NCBI RefSeq assembly: GCF_024679095.1
Contig: NW_026112131.1
Location: 691,501 to 755,500, forward strand
DNA: 64,000 nucleotides
Direction of reading: 5' to 3'
From: Eriocheir sinensis
Taxonomy: Eukaryota; Arthropoda; Malacostraca; Decapoda; Varunidae
This document shows, one piece after another, positions 1 to 17,730 of the stretch; position 1 is the first letter of the stretch; every line of letters starts with the position of its first letter. The notes under the pieces were generated by a model that had not been told where the DNA came from, ran no database searches, and saw only the letters and a list, made by a program, of their open reading frames with translations. Position numbers and translations under genes: made by a program.

Positions 1-2899
1 TTTATTTTCCTACAAATATAAGTTATTTATGTGTATTTTTTTAAATAGTTTTATACAATTTTAGGTTATTTTATGTGTATTTTATATATCTATTTACATA
101 CAAATACACATTTTTTTATTGATGTTTAGTTTATTTATTTTGACGCGAATTTACATTATTTAATGTGTATTTTGTATATATTTTTTTATACGTATTCACA
201 GCATTTCATGTGTATTTTGTATATATATTTATATAGAAATCTACGTTATTTTATGTGTATTCGTATATATATTTTGAAACAAATTTACACTGTTATATGA
301 GTATTTTGCACATTTTTTCAATACAAATTTATCTTATTGTATCTGCATTTTGTATATTAATTTTAATACAAATTTAATTATTCTATGTGTATTTTTGTAT
401 ATGTATTTTTATAAAAATATGTTTTTTTTTATGGTTATTTTGCATCTTTATTTTCATATAAATTTATATTATTTTAATAATATTCTGTGTATATATTTTG
501 ATGCAATTTTACATTATTTTATGTGTATTTTGTATATATATTTTATACAAATGTATGTTATTGTATGTGTATTTATTTTCATTTCATACAAATTTACATT
601 ATTTTATGTGTATTTTGTACATGTATTTAAATACAAATTTAACTAATTATATGTGTATTTTGTATATCTATTTTCATAAAAATTGAAATTATTGTTGTTG
701 TTTTTTGTATATATTTTTATACAAATTTTCGTTATTTTATGTATATTTTCTATATTTATATTCCTACACATATACGTTCTTTAATCGGAATTTTGTTTAT
801 TTATTTTGATACGAATTTACATTATTTTAGGTGTATTTGGTATATATATTTCTATACTTTTTTACATCATTTTTTATGTATTTTGTATGTATATTTTCAT
901 AGAAATTTACTCTATTTTATGTGTATTCGTTTATATATTTTGATACAAATTTACATTATTTATGTGTATTTTGCATATCTATTTCAATACAAATTTACTT
1001 TATTGGGTGTGCATTTTGAATATTTATTTTAATACAAATTAAATTATTTTATGTGTATTTTTGTATATATATTTTTATGCACATATGCGTTATTATATGG
1101 GTATTTTGCGTCTTTATTTTCATACAAAATTTACATTATTTTATTGATATTTTGTTTATTTATTTTGATACGATTTAACATTATTCTATGTGTATTTTGT
1201 ATATATATTTTTTATACATATTTACTTTATTTAATGTTTATTTAGTATATATATTTTATGCATATTTACGTTATTTTATGTGTATTTGTTTATATATTTT
1301 TATACTAATTTACATTATTTTATGTGTATTTTGTATTTGTATTTCAATACAAATTTGCCTAATTTTATGTTTATTTTGCATATATATTTTCAAACAAATT
1401 AAAATTATTTTGTATATATATTTTTCTACGTATTTAAATTATTTTATGTGTACTTTGTATATACATTTTAATAAAAATTTACGTTATTTTATTGTGTGTA
1501 TTCATATATATTTTGATACAAATTTTATACAAATTCATGTTATTTTATGTGTATTTGTATATATATTTTCATACAAATTTATATTATTTTATGTGTATTT
1601 TTACATAGATTTCATTACAAATTTACCTTATTTTATGTTTATTTTGTATATTTATTTCATTCAATTTTAAATTATTTGATGTGTATATTTGTATTTGTAT
1701 TTAGGTTATTTTATGTGTATTTTCTATATATATTTTCATCCAAAGTTACATTATTTTATTAGTATTTTCTTAATTCAATTCGATACGAATTTAGATTATT
1801 TCATAGGTATTTTGTATACATATTTTTATACTTATTTACATTATGTAATTTGTGTTTTGAATATATTTTTTAATGCAAATTTATTTTATGTGCATTTTTG
1901 TACATATATTTTTACAGAAATTTGCGTTATTTTATGTGTATTTTGTATATGTTTTCTCATAAAAGTGCACATTATTTTATTGGTATTTTGTTTATTTATT
2001 TTCATACGAATTACATGATTAAGTGTGCATTTTGTACATATTTTTTATACGTATTTATATTATTTAATGTGTATTTTGTTTATATATATTTATATAAAGT
2101 TTACGTAATTATATATGTATTTGTAAAAATATTTTGATACATATATTTCAATTAAAATTAAGCTTATTTTGTGTGTATTTTATATATCTATTTTCATACA
2201 AGTTTAATTACTTCTGTGTATTTTTGTATATAGTTTTATATAAATTTTCGTTATTTTATGAGCATTTTTTATATTTATATTTATACAGATACACATTCTT
2301 TTATTGGTATTTTGTTTATTTATATTTATACGAATTTTCATTATTTTATGTGTATTTTGTATACATTTTTTTATACGTATTTACTTAATTTTATGTGTAT
2401 TTTGTATATGTATTTTTATAGAAATCTACGTTATTTTATGTGTAATCGTATATATATTTTGAAACAAATTTACATTATTTTACATGTATTTTGCATATCT
2501 ATTTCAATACAAGTTTACCTTATTGTATGTGTTTTTTGTATATTTATTTTAATACAAATTAAAATATTTTATGTGTATTTTGGTATTTATAGCTTTGTAA
2601 AAAATGTGTTATTTTATAGGTATTTTGCATCTTAATTTTCATACAAATTTACATTATTTTATTAATATTCTGTGTAAATATTTTGATACGATTTTACATT
2701 ATTCTATTTGTGTTTTGTATATATTTTTTATACATATTTACATTATTTAATGTGTATTTTGTATATATATTTCATACAAATTTACGTTATTTTATGTGTA
2801 TTTGTTTATATTTTCATTCAAATTTACATTATTTTATGTGTATTTTGTATATGTATTTTAATACAAATTTAACTAATTTTATATGTTTTTTGTATATTT

Positions 2900-5800
2900 C
2901 TTTTCATACAAATTTAAGTTATTTTTTGTATTTTTGTATATAGTTTTATACAAATTTAGGTTATTTTTAGGTACTCATTCACATTATTTAATGTGTGTTT
3001 AGTATATATTTTCATGCAAATTTACTTTATTTTACGTGCATTTTTGTACATATATTTTTTTAGAAATTTGTGTTATTTTATATGTATTTGTATATGTTTT
3101 CTCATACAAATTTACATTATTTTATTGCTATTTTGTTTATTTAGTTTGATACGAATTACATGATTATAAGGGTATTTTTTACATATTTTTTATACGTATT
3201 TACATTACTTAATGTGTATTTTGTTTATATATTTTTAAACAAATTTACGTTATAATATGTATCTTTATAAATATTTTTATACAAATTTACATTATTTTAT
3301 GTATTTTGTATATACATTTCAATTCAAATTTATCTTATTTTATCTGTATTTTGTATATCTATTTTCATACGAATTTAATTACTTCTGTGTATTTTTGTAT
3401 ATAGTTTTATACAAATTTACGTTATTTTATTTGTATTTTGTAGATTTATATTTATACAAATACACATTCTTTTATTGGTATTTTGTTTATTTATTTTGAT
3501 ACGAATTTACATTATTTTCTGTCTATTTTGTATACATTTTCTTATACGTATTTACTTCATTTTATGTGTATTTTGTATATATATTTTTATAGAAATCTAC
3601 GTTATTTTATGTGTATTCGTATATATATTTTAAAACAAATTTTCATTGTTTTATATGTATTTTGCATATCTATTTCAATACAAATTTACTTTATTGTATG
3701 TGCATTTTGTATATTTATTGTAATACAAATTTAAATATTTTATGTGTATTGTGGTATATATATTAATATAAAAAATGCGTTATTTAATGGGTATTTTGCA
3801 TCTTTATTTTCATACAAATTTACATTTTTTTTAATATTCTGTGTATTTTTTTTTATACGATTTTACATTATTATCTTTGTGTTTTGTATATGTTTTTTTA
3901 TACATATTTATATTATTTAATGTGTATTTTGTATATTTTAAAACAAATTTACGTTATTTTATGTGCATCTGTTTAAATATTTTATTACAAATTTACATTA
4001 TTTTATGTATTTTGTATATATTTTTCAAAACAAATTTAGTTTATTTTATGTATATTTTGTATATCTATTTTCTTACAAATTTAAATTACTTTTGTGTATT
4101 TTTGTATATAGTTTTATACAAATTTACGTTATTTCATGTTTATTTTGTATATTTTTTTTATATAATTTCACATTCTTCTATTGGTATTTTGTTTATTTAT
4201 TTTGGTACGAATTTACATTATTTTATGTGTATTTTGTATATATATTTTTATACGTATTTATATCATTTTATGTGTATTTTTTATTTGTATTTTTATAGAA
4301 ATTTACGTTTTTTTATGTTTATTCGTATATATCTTTTGAAACAAATTTACATTGTTTGATGTCTTTTTTTTTCATATCTATTTCAATACAAATTTATCAT
4401 ATTGTATGTGCATTTTGTATATTTATTTTAATACAAATTTAATTATTTGATGTGTATTTTTGTATATATGTTTTTATAAAAATATGTTTTTTTTAATGGG
4501 TATTTTGCATCTTTTTTTTCATCCAAATTTAAATTATTTGACTGATATTCTGTGAATTTATTTTGATACGATTTTACATTGTTCTATGTGTATTATGTAT
4601 ATATATTATTTTACATATTTACATTATTTAATGTGCATTTTCTATATATATTGTAAACAAACATACGTTACTTTATGTCTTTTTGTTTATATATTTTCAT
4701 ACAAATTTACATTATTTTATGTTTATTTTGTATATGTATTTCAATACAAATTTACCTAATTTTGTGTGGATTTTGTATATCTATTTTCATACAAATTGAA
4801 ATTATTTTTGTATTTTTTTGTATGTATTTTAATACAAATTTTAGGTTTTTTAAATATTATTTTGAATATTGATTTTCCTACATATATATATTCTTTTATT
4901 GAAATTTAGTTTATTGAATTTGATACGAATTTACCTTAATTTAGGTGTATTTTGTATATATATTTTTATACGTATTTACATCATTTTATGTGTATTTTGC
5001 ATATCTATTTCAATACAACTTTACCTTATTGTATGTGCATTTTGTTCATTTATTTTAATACAAATTTGATTATTTTATGTGTATTTTTGTATATATATTT
5101 TTATACAAATATACGTTATTTTATATGTATTTTGCATCTTTATTTTCATAGAAATTTACATTATTTTATTGATATTCTGTTCATTTATTTTGTATATAAT
5201 TTGTTATACATTTTTCCTTAATTTAATGTGTATTTTGTATATATATTTTATACAAATTTACGTTACGTTACGTTGCGTTACGTTATGTGTATTTGTTGAT
5301 ATATGTTGACACAAATTTACAATATCTTATGGGTATTTTGTATATATATTTCAAAAGAAATTTACCTAGTTTTATGAGTATTTTGTATATCTATTTTCAT
5401 ACAAATTCTAATTATTTTTGGGTATTTTTTATATATTTTAATACAAATTTTACTTGTTATGTGTATTTTGTAAATTTATTTTCATTCAAATATATATTAT
5501 TTTATTGGTATTTTGTTGATTTATTTTTATCAGAATTTACATTATTTTATATGTAGTTTGTATATAATTTTTTATACATTATTTAATGTTTATTTTGAAT
5601 ATATATTTTTATACTAATTCATGTTATTTTATATGTATTTGTATATATATTTTCATACAAATTTATATTATTTCATGTGTATTTTGTACATATATTTCAT
5701 TACAAATTTACCTTATTTTATGTTTATTTTGTATATATATTTCATTCAATTTTAAATTATTTTATGTGTATATTTGTATTTGTATTTAGGTTATTTTATG

Positions 5801-6400
5801 TGTATTTTCTATATATATTTTCATCCAAAATTCCATTATTTTTTTTGGTATTTTGTTAATTTAATTCGATACAAATTTAGATTATTTAATTGGTATTTTG
5901 TATACATATTTTTATACGAATATACATTATTTAATGTGTGTTTTGTATATATATTTTTATGCAAATTTACTTTATTTTATGTGCATCTTTGTAAAAATAT
6001 TTTTATAGAAATTTGCGTTATTTTATGTGTATTTTGATATGTTTTCTCATACAAATTTATATTATTTTATTTGTATTTTGTTTATTTATTTTGATACGAA
6101 TTACATTCTTATATGTGTATTTTGTACAAATTTCTTATACGTATTTACATTATTTAATGAGTATTTTGTTGATATATATTTATACAAATCCACTTTATTA
6201 TATGTATATTTTTATAAATATTTTGATACAAATTTACATTATTTTGTGTACTTTGTATATATATTTCAATTCAAATTTAGCTTATTTTATGTGTATTTTT
6301 CATGTGTATTTTGTATATATATTCCTATAGAAATCAACGTTATTTTATGTGTATTCGTATATATATTTTGAAACAAATTTACACTGTTTTACGTGTATTT
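2900..6400 (+). repeat. Left arm of a long inverted satellite duplication
   Basis: This stretch matches 53.2-56.7 kb in opposite orientation, with the sum of paired coordinates staying near 59,580-59,620. Shared unusual variants are the TTACG run, a TTTAGTTTGATACG monomer with TTGCTATTTTG at about 3.1 kb, an unusual non-core monomer run at 4.7-4.95 kb, and a CAAAAGAAATTTACCTAG monomer at about 5.35 kb. The match may continue outward to about 0.4 kb, but there it rests on ordinary block markers. Arm ends are approximate. Confidence 0.75.
5258..5287 (+). repeat. TTACG pentanucleotide run inside the satellite
   Basis: Five TTACG-type units (one reads TTGCG) followed by a degenerate TTATG interrupt a monomer just before a TTGATATATGTTGACAC variant. 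An inverted counterpart lies at 54292-54321. Related monomers elsewhere (around 9.7 kb on + and 33.4 kb on -) have a single unit only, so the expansion is shared by just these two sites. It is not the arthropod telomere repeat TTAGG. Confidence 0.9.
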
Positions 6401-7857
6401 TGCGTATTTTTTCAATACAAATTTACCTTATTGTATGTGCATTTTGTATATTAATTTTAATACAAATTCAATTATTCTATGTGTATTTTTGTATATGTAT
6501 TTTTTTTTTAAATATGCTTTATTTTATGGGTATTTTGTATCTTTGTTTTCATACAAATTTAAATTATTTTATTGATATTCTGTGTACTTATTTTGATTCG
6601 GTTTTACATTATTCTATGTGTATTTTGTATATATATTTTATACAAATGTACGTTATTTTATGTGTATTTGTTTTCATTTCATAGAAATTTACATAATTTT
6701 ATGTGCATTTTGTACATGTATTAAAATACAAATTTAACTAACTATATGTGTATTACAAATACACATTCTTTTATTGGTATCTTGTTTATTTATTTTGATA
6801 CGAGTTTATATTATTTTATGTATATTTTGTATGCATTTTTTATACGTATTTACTTCATTTTATGTGTATTTTGTATAAATATTTTTATAGAAATCTACGT
6901 TATTTTATGTGTATTCGTATATATATTTTGAAACAAATTTACATTGTTTTCTATGTATTTTGCATATCTATTTCAATACAAATTTACCTTATTGTATGGG
7001 TTTTTTATATATTTATTTTAATACAAATCTATTTTTTTTATGTGTATTTTGGTATATATATTTTTGTAAATAAAAAAATGCGTTATTTTATCGATATTTT
7101 GCCCCTTTTTTTTCATACAAATTTACATTATTTTATTAATATTCTGTGTATTTATTTTGATACGATTTTACATTATTCTATTTGAGTTTTCTATATATTT
7201 TTTTATACAAATTTACGTTATTTTAAGTGTATTTGTTCATGTATTTTCATTCAAATTTACATTATTTTATGTGTATTTTATATATGTATTTCAATACAAA
7301 TTTACCTAATTTTATGTGTATTTTGTATATTTATTTTCATACAAATTTAAAATATTTTTGTGTATTTTTGTATATAGTTTGATGCAAATTTAGGTTATTT
7401 TATGTGTATTTTGTATATCTATTTTCATACAAATACACTTTCTTTTATTGATATTTTGTTTATTTATTTTGATGCGAATTTACAGTTTTTAATGTGTATT
7501 TTGTATATATATTTTTATACGTATTTACATCATTTCATGTGTATTTTGTATATATATATTCCTATAGAAATCAACGTTATTTTATGTTTATTCGTATATA
7601 TATTTTGAAACAAATTTACACTGTTTTATGTGTATTTTGCGGTTTTTTTTCAATACAAATTTACCTTATTGTATGTGCATTTTGTACATAAATTTTAATA
7701 CAAATTTTATTATTCTATGTGTATTTTTGTATAGGTATTTTTTTTAAAAATATGCTTTATTTTATGGGTATTTCTCATCTTTATTTTCATACAAATTTAA
7801 ATTATTTTATTGATATTCTGTGTACTTATTTTGATACGATTTTACATTATTCTATGT

Positions 7858-9432
<1,575 letters not shown>

Positions 9433-10852
9433 AAAGGTGTATGTTGCATATTTTTTCAATACAATTTTCCCTTATTATATACGCATTTTGTATATTAAAA
9501 TTAATACAAATTTAATTATTCGATGTGTATTTTTGTATCAGTATTTTTTAAACATATGCTTTATTTTTTGGGTATTTTGTATCTTTATTTTCATACAAAT
9601 TTACATTGTTTTATTGATATTCTACTCATTCATTTTGATACGAATTGACATTATTCTATGTGTATTTTGTATATATTTTTCATACAAAATTACGTTATTT
9701 TATGTGTATTTGTTTATATATTTTGACAAAAATTTACAATATCTTATGGGTATTTTGTATATACATTTCAAAAGAGATTTACCTAGTTTTATGTGTATTT
9801 TGTATATCTATTTTCATACAAACTCAAATTATTTCTATGTATTTTTGTATATATTTTAATACAAATTTTAGTTTTGTTATGTGTATTTTGTAAATTTATT
9901 TTAATTCAAATATATATTATTTTATTGGTGTTTTGTTGATTTATATTGATAAGAATTTACATTATTTTATATGTACTTTGTATATATATTTTTATACGCT
10001 TTTACATTATTTAATATTTATTTTGAATATATATTTTTATACAAATTCATGGTATTTTATGTGTATTTGTATATATATTTTCATATATATTTACATTATT
10101 TTATGTGTATTTTGTACATATATTTTATTACAAATCTACCTTATTTTATGTTTATTTTGTATGTGTATTTTGTATATTTATATTTATCCAAATACACATT
10201 ATTTTATTGGTATTTTGTTTATTTATTTTAATTCGAATTTACATTATTTTATGTGTATTTTGTATACATTTTTTTATACGTATTTACTTAATTTTATGTG
10301 TATTTTGTATATATATTTTTATAGAAATCTACGTTTTTTTATTTGTATTCGTATATATATTTTGAAACAAATTTACATTGTTTTATATGTATTTTTGCAT
10401 ATCTCTTTCAATACAAATTTACCTTATTGTATGTGCATTTTGTATATTTATTTCAATACAGATTTAAATATTTTATGTGTATTTTGGTATATATATTTTT
10501 ATAAGAAATGCGCTATTTTATGGGAATTTTGCATCTTTATTTTCATACAAATTTACATTATTTTATTAATATTCGGTGTATTTATTTTGATACGATTTTA
10601 CATTACTCTATATGTTTTTTGTATATACTTTTTTATACATATTTATTTTATTTAATGTGTATCTTGTATATATATTTTATACACATTTATTATCTATTAT
10701 CTATTTTCATACAAATACACATTCTTTTCATGATATTTTGTTTATTTATTTTGACACGAATTTACATTATTTCATATGTATTTTGTATATATATTTTTAT
10801 ACGTATTTTTATAATTTCATATGTATTTTGTATATATACTTCGGGTAGGCGG

Positions 10853-10864
10853 TGGTCGAACTGG
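10853..10864 (+). promoter_or_regulatory. Pol III box A of the SINE
   Basis: TGGTCGAACTGG fits the box A consensus TRGYNNARNNGG at every defined position. It lies about 11 bases into the element, where the D-arm of a tRNA would be. Confidence 0.85.
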
Positions 10865-10905
10865 TAGCGTACTGGACCCACATTCGCCGCGTGATGGACG
10901 ACGCG

Positions 10906-10916
10906 GGTTCGAATCC
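10906..10916 (+). promoter_or_regulatory. Pol III box B of the SINE
   Basis: GGTTCGAATCC is a perfect box B (GGTTCGANTCC), starting 53 bases after the start of box A, a normal tRNA-like spacing. The stem around this T-loop is imperfect, so this is a promoter relic of a tRNA and not a working tRNA gene. Confidence 0.9.
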
Positions 10917-11107
10917 TCACGCTACCACTCGGATTTTTCAGTCACCGCTGAGTGGCTTAAAACTACCCACATGCTGCCCTGAAGACCACCCATCAACCCG
11001 GACTTTAGAGGAAGCCGTCCAAGCGAATCAAGAATGAGTTCCGGGGGGCAGCATGAGCCAATGCAAGATGGCGCCACTATAAACACTCGCCTGCGCCAGA
11101 ACGGGCT

Positions 11108-11177
11108 GGGCCGACCATCAGGCCCCACCTGGAAGAAGCCTTGGGCCGACCATCAGGCCCCACCGGGAAGATGCCTG
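11108..11177 (+). repeat. 35-bp direct duplication inside the SINE body
   Basis: Two adjacent copies (11108-11142 and 11143-11177) each begin GGGCCGACCATCAGGCCCCA and continue to a GGAAGA-GCC end, with small differences near the end. They are probably part of the family structure rather than local damage. Confidence 0.88.
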
Positions 11178-12046
11178 CCGGCGCAATAGGCAACAACGTA
11201 AAAAAAAAAAAAATCTACTTTATTTTATGTGTATTCGTATATATATTTTGAAACAAATTTACATTGTTTTCTATGTATTTTTTGAATATCTCATTCATTA
11301 CAAATTTACCTTACTGTATATGCATTTTGTATATTTATTTCAATACAAATTTAAATATCTTATGTGTATTTTGGTATATATATTTTTTTAAAAAAATGCG
11401 ATATTTTTTGGGAATTTTGTATCTTTATTTTCATACAAATTTACATTATTTTATTGATATTCTGTGTATTTATTTTGATACGATTTTACATTATTCTATT
11501 TGTTTTTTGTATATATTTTTTTATACACATTTACATTATTTAATGTATATCTTGCATATATATTTTATACAAATTTACTTTATTTTAAGTGTATTTGTTT
11601 ATATATTTTCATTCAAATTTACATTATTTGATGTGTATTTTGTATATGTATATTCAATACAAATTTACCTAATTTTATGTGTATTTTGTATATTTCTTTT
11701 CAAACAAATTTAAATAATTTTTGTGTATTTTTGTATATAGTTTTCTACAAATTTAGGCTATTTTATGTACGCATTTACATTATTTAGTGTGTGTTTTGTA
11801 TATATATTTTTATGCAAATTTACTTTATTTTATGTGCATTTTTGTACATATATTTTTATAGAAAATTGCGTTATTTGTATATGTTTTCTCATACAAATTT
11901 ACATTATTTTATTGCTATTTTGTTTATTTATTTTGATACGAATTACATGATTATATGTGTATTTTGTACATATTTTTTTATACGTATTTACATTACTTAA
12001 TGTGTATTTTGTTTATATATTTTTAAACAAATCTACGTTATTATTT

Positions 12047-12199
12047 CAATAAACAAAATTCAGATACAAGAACGTACATTTGTAGAAAAAAATAAATATA
12101 CAAAATACACATAAAATAACGAAAATTTGTATGAAAATATATAAAAAAAAAAATAATAATAATTTAAATTTGTATGAAAATAAATATACAAAATACACA
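12047..12199 (-). repeat. Short inverted satellite island, about 150 bp
   Basis: A-rich-strand monomers (with a TTTGTAGAAAA variant and an AT-rich filler of A and AAT runs) sit between T-rich segments. In the collinear copy at about 35.99-36.10 kb the flanking monomers are joined by about 100 bp of T-rich satellite, so the island replaces roughly two monomers rather than inverting them in place. Confidence 0.8.
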
Positions 12200-14966
<2,767 letters not shown>

Positions 14967-17518
14967 ATGAAAAAAGATATACAAAATATACATAAAATAA
15001 ACTAAATTTGTATTGAAATATATATAAAAAATACATAAAATAATGTAAATTTGTATCAAAATATTTTAACAGATGCGCATAAAATAACGTAAATCTCTTT
15101 TAAAATATACAAAATACACATTAAATATTGTAAATATGTATAAAAAATATATATACAAAACATAAATAGAATAATGTAAAATCGTATCAAAATAAATACA
15201 CAGAATATTAATAAAACAATTACCCATACCCATTAAATAACGCATTTTTTATAAAAATATATATACCAAAATACACATAAAATATTTAAATTTGTATTAC
15301 AATAAATATACAAAATGCACATACAATAAGGTAAATTTGTATTGAAATAGATATGCAAAAAACATATAAAACAATGTAAATTTGTTTCAAAATATATATA
15401 CAAATACACATAAAATAACGTAGATTACTATAAAAATATATATAAAAAATACACATAAAATTAAGTAAATACGTATAAAAACTGTATACAAAATACACTT
15501 AAAATAATGTAAACAAAATACCAATAAAAGAATGTGTATTTGGATAAATATAAATATACAAAATGCACATAAAATAACGTAAATTTATATAAAATTATAA
15601 ACAAAAATACACAGAAGTAATTAAATTTGTATGAAAATAGATATACAAAATACACACAAAATAAGCTAAATTGGAGTTGAAATATATATACAAAATACAT
15701 AAAATAAAGTAAATTTGTATCGAAATTTTTTTAACAAATACTCATATAATAACGTAAATTTGTATAAAAATATATAAACAAAATACACATTAAGTAATGT
15801 AAATATGTATAAAAAAAATATGTAAAAAATACACATATAATCATGTAATTCGTATCAAAATAAATAAACAAAAAAACAATAAAATAATGTAAATTTGTAT
15901 GAGAAAACATATACAAAATACACATAAAACAACACAAATTTCTATAAAAATATATGTACAAAAATGCACATAAAATTAATTTGCATAAAAAAATATATAC
16001 AAAACACACATTAGATAATGTAAATGAGTATAAAAATATGTATACAAAATACCTATGAAATAATCTAAACTCGTATCGAGTTAAATTAAGAAAATACCAA
16101 TAAAATAATATAGTTTTGGATGAAAATGTATATAGAAAACACATAAAAATAACCTAAATATAAATACAAATATACACATTAAATAATTTGAAATTGAGTA
16201 AAATAAATATACAAAATAAACATAAAATAAGGTAAATTTGTAATGAAATATATGTAAAAATACACATAAAATAATTTAAATTTGTATGAAAATATATATA
16301 CAAACACATAAAATAACATGAATTTGTATAAAATTTGTATCAAAATATATACGAATACAAACAATAAAATAACGTAAATTTTTTTGAAAATGTATATATA
16401 AAATACACATAAAATAATTTAAATACGAAGAAAAATATATATACAAAATACACATAAAATAATGTAAATTCGTTAAAAAGAAATACACAAAATTCCAATA
16501 AAAGAATGTATATTTGTCGGAAAATATATATACAAAATACAAATAAAATAACTAAAATTTGTATAAAAATATATAAGATTACGTAAATACAAATACAAAT
16601 ATACACATAAAATAATTTAAAATTGAATGAAATAAATATACAAAATATTCATAAAATATGGTAAATTTGTAATGAAAAATATGTAAAAATACACAAAATA
16701 ATATAAATTTGTATGAAAATATATATACAAAAACACATAAAATAACATGAATTTGTATAAAATTTGTATCAAAATAAATACGAATACACACAATAAAATA
16801 ATGTAAATTTTTATTAAAATATATATAAAATAAATAAAATAAATTTGTATGAAAATAAAGATGCAAAATACCCATAAAATAACGCATATTTTATAAAAAT
16901 ATATATACCAAAACACACATAAGATATTTGAATTTGTATTAAAATAAATATACGAAATGCACACACAATAAGGTAAATTTGTATTGAAATAGATATGCAA
17001 AATACATATAAATCAATGTAAATCTGTTTCAAAATATATATACGAATACAAATAAAATAACGCAGATTTTTATAAAGATATATATACAAAATACACATAA
17101 AATGAAGTAAATACGTATAAAAAAAGTGTACAAAATACACATAAAATAATGTAAGCTCGTATCGAAATAAATAAACAAAATACTAATAAAAGAATGTGTA
17201 TATGTATAAATATAAATATACAAAATTCACATAAAATAACGTAAATGGATATAAAAGTATATACATAAATACACATAAAGAGTTAAATTTGTATGAAAAT
17301 AGATATACAAAATACACATAAAATAACTCATATTTAAAGAAAATATATACAAAAATACACATAAAATAATTCAATTTGTATAAAAATAAATAAAATATCA
17401 TACTATAAGGTAAATTTGTATTGAAATATATATACAAAATACACATAAAATAATATAAATTTATCAAAATACACATAAAATAACGTAAATTTTTATGAAA
17501 TATATACAAAATACATAT
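14967..17518 (-). repeat. 45-bp satellite, segment 6 (A-rich on +)
   Basis: A-rich monomers containing D-type variants (GAGAAAACATATACAAAATA at about 15.9 kb and the reverse complement of the TTTTCATCCAAAA monomer at about 16.12 kb) and C/B-type monomers at about 16.85 kb. It ends in the complex TA/TG region that marks the next polarity switch. Confidence 0.92.
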
Positions 17519-17648
17519 AAATATATATATATATGATATATATATATATATATATATATATGTGTTTATATAAAGTATGTATGTATATATGTATATATAT
17601 GTATATATATGTATATATATATATGTATATATATATACATATATATAC

Positions 17649-17728
<80 letters not shown>
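17519..17728. repeat. Complex TA/TG/CA array with self-complementary stretches
   Basis: About 210 bp of TA repeats broken by a TATGTATGTATATATG cluster and later by ATATACATATATATACATAT. The TG-bearing left half and CA-bearing right half are partly reverse complements, so the region could fold into hairpins or a cruciform. It lies exactly between an A-rich and a T-rich segment. Confidence 0.9.

Positions 17729-17730
<2 letters not shown>

Larger units (their letters stand above)
1..7857 (+). repeat. 45-bp AT-rich satellite, segment 1 (T-rich strand on +)
   Basis: Diverged tandem monomers of about 45 bp run through the whole segment; successive TGTGTATTTTGTATAT cores fall 44 to 47 bp apart. 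Diagnostic variants give the block order A (about 0.44 kb), C (1.1), D (1.7-2.0), B (2.6), part of D (3.1), B (3.8), A (4.5), C (5.1), D (5.8-6.0), A (6.5), B (7.1), A (7.8). There is no long (TA)n array here, unlike most other large segments. All three frames of the T-rich strand are open for long stretches in different places, which reflects composition rather than coding. The right edge is a sudden strand switch inside a block A monomer. Confidence is high for the repeat; block edges are good to about one monomer. Confidence 0.93.
10842..11213 (+). mobile_element. tRNA-derived SINE, apparently full length with poly(A)
   Basis: A GC-richer island of about 370 bp in otherwise extremely AT-rich DNA. 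The 5' part is tRNA-like and carries intact RNA polymerase III box A and box B. The body (about 10920-11200) is unrelated to tRNA and holds a 35-bp direct duplication. The 3' end is a run of 13 A. The known role of such elements is transcription by polymerase III and mobilisation by a partner LINE; the LINE copies in this window also end in GT plus poly(A), but a partnership is not shown. No clear target-site duplication is present: only TACTT occurs on both sides (10837-10841 and 11216-11220). An uninterrupted paralog of the site lies at about 14205-14245. Short open frames across it (for example 10852-11037) are shadows. The resemblance to decapod crustacean SINEs is from memory of the family. 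Confidence 0.88.
9433..12046 (+). repeat. 45-bp satellite, segment 3 (T-rich on +), interrupted by a SINE
   Basis: T-rich monomers on both sides of the SINE at 10842-11213. The part at 10.3-10.84 kb and 11.21-11.97 kb is a direct paralog of 13.68-14.22 kb and 14.22-14.96 kb. Both carry the rare variants ATTCGGTGTAT and TTTATTATCTATTAT, at an offset of about 3.39 kb left of the SINE and 3.02 kb right of it; the difference is close to the SINE length. Polarity flips at about 12046. Confidence 0.92.

Noticed and set aside
5258..5287. Telomeric repeat
   Set aside because: TTACG differs from TTAGG, there are only about five units, and the run lies inside satellite.
10842..10925. Functional tRNA gene
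   Set aside because: Box A and box B are good, but the acceptor and T stems pair poorly and the sequence runs on into a SINE body with poly(A).
10852..11128. Short open frames on both strands in the SINE
   Set aside because: The element is a tRNA-derived SINE; such frames arise from its GC-richer body and have no protein-like features.
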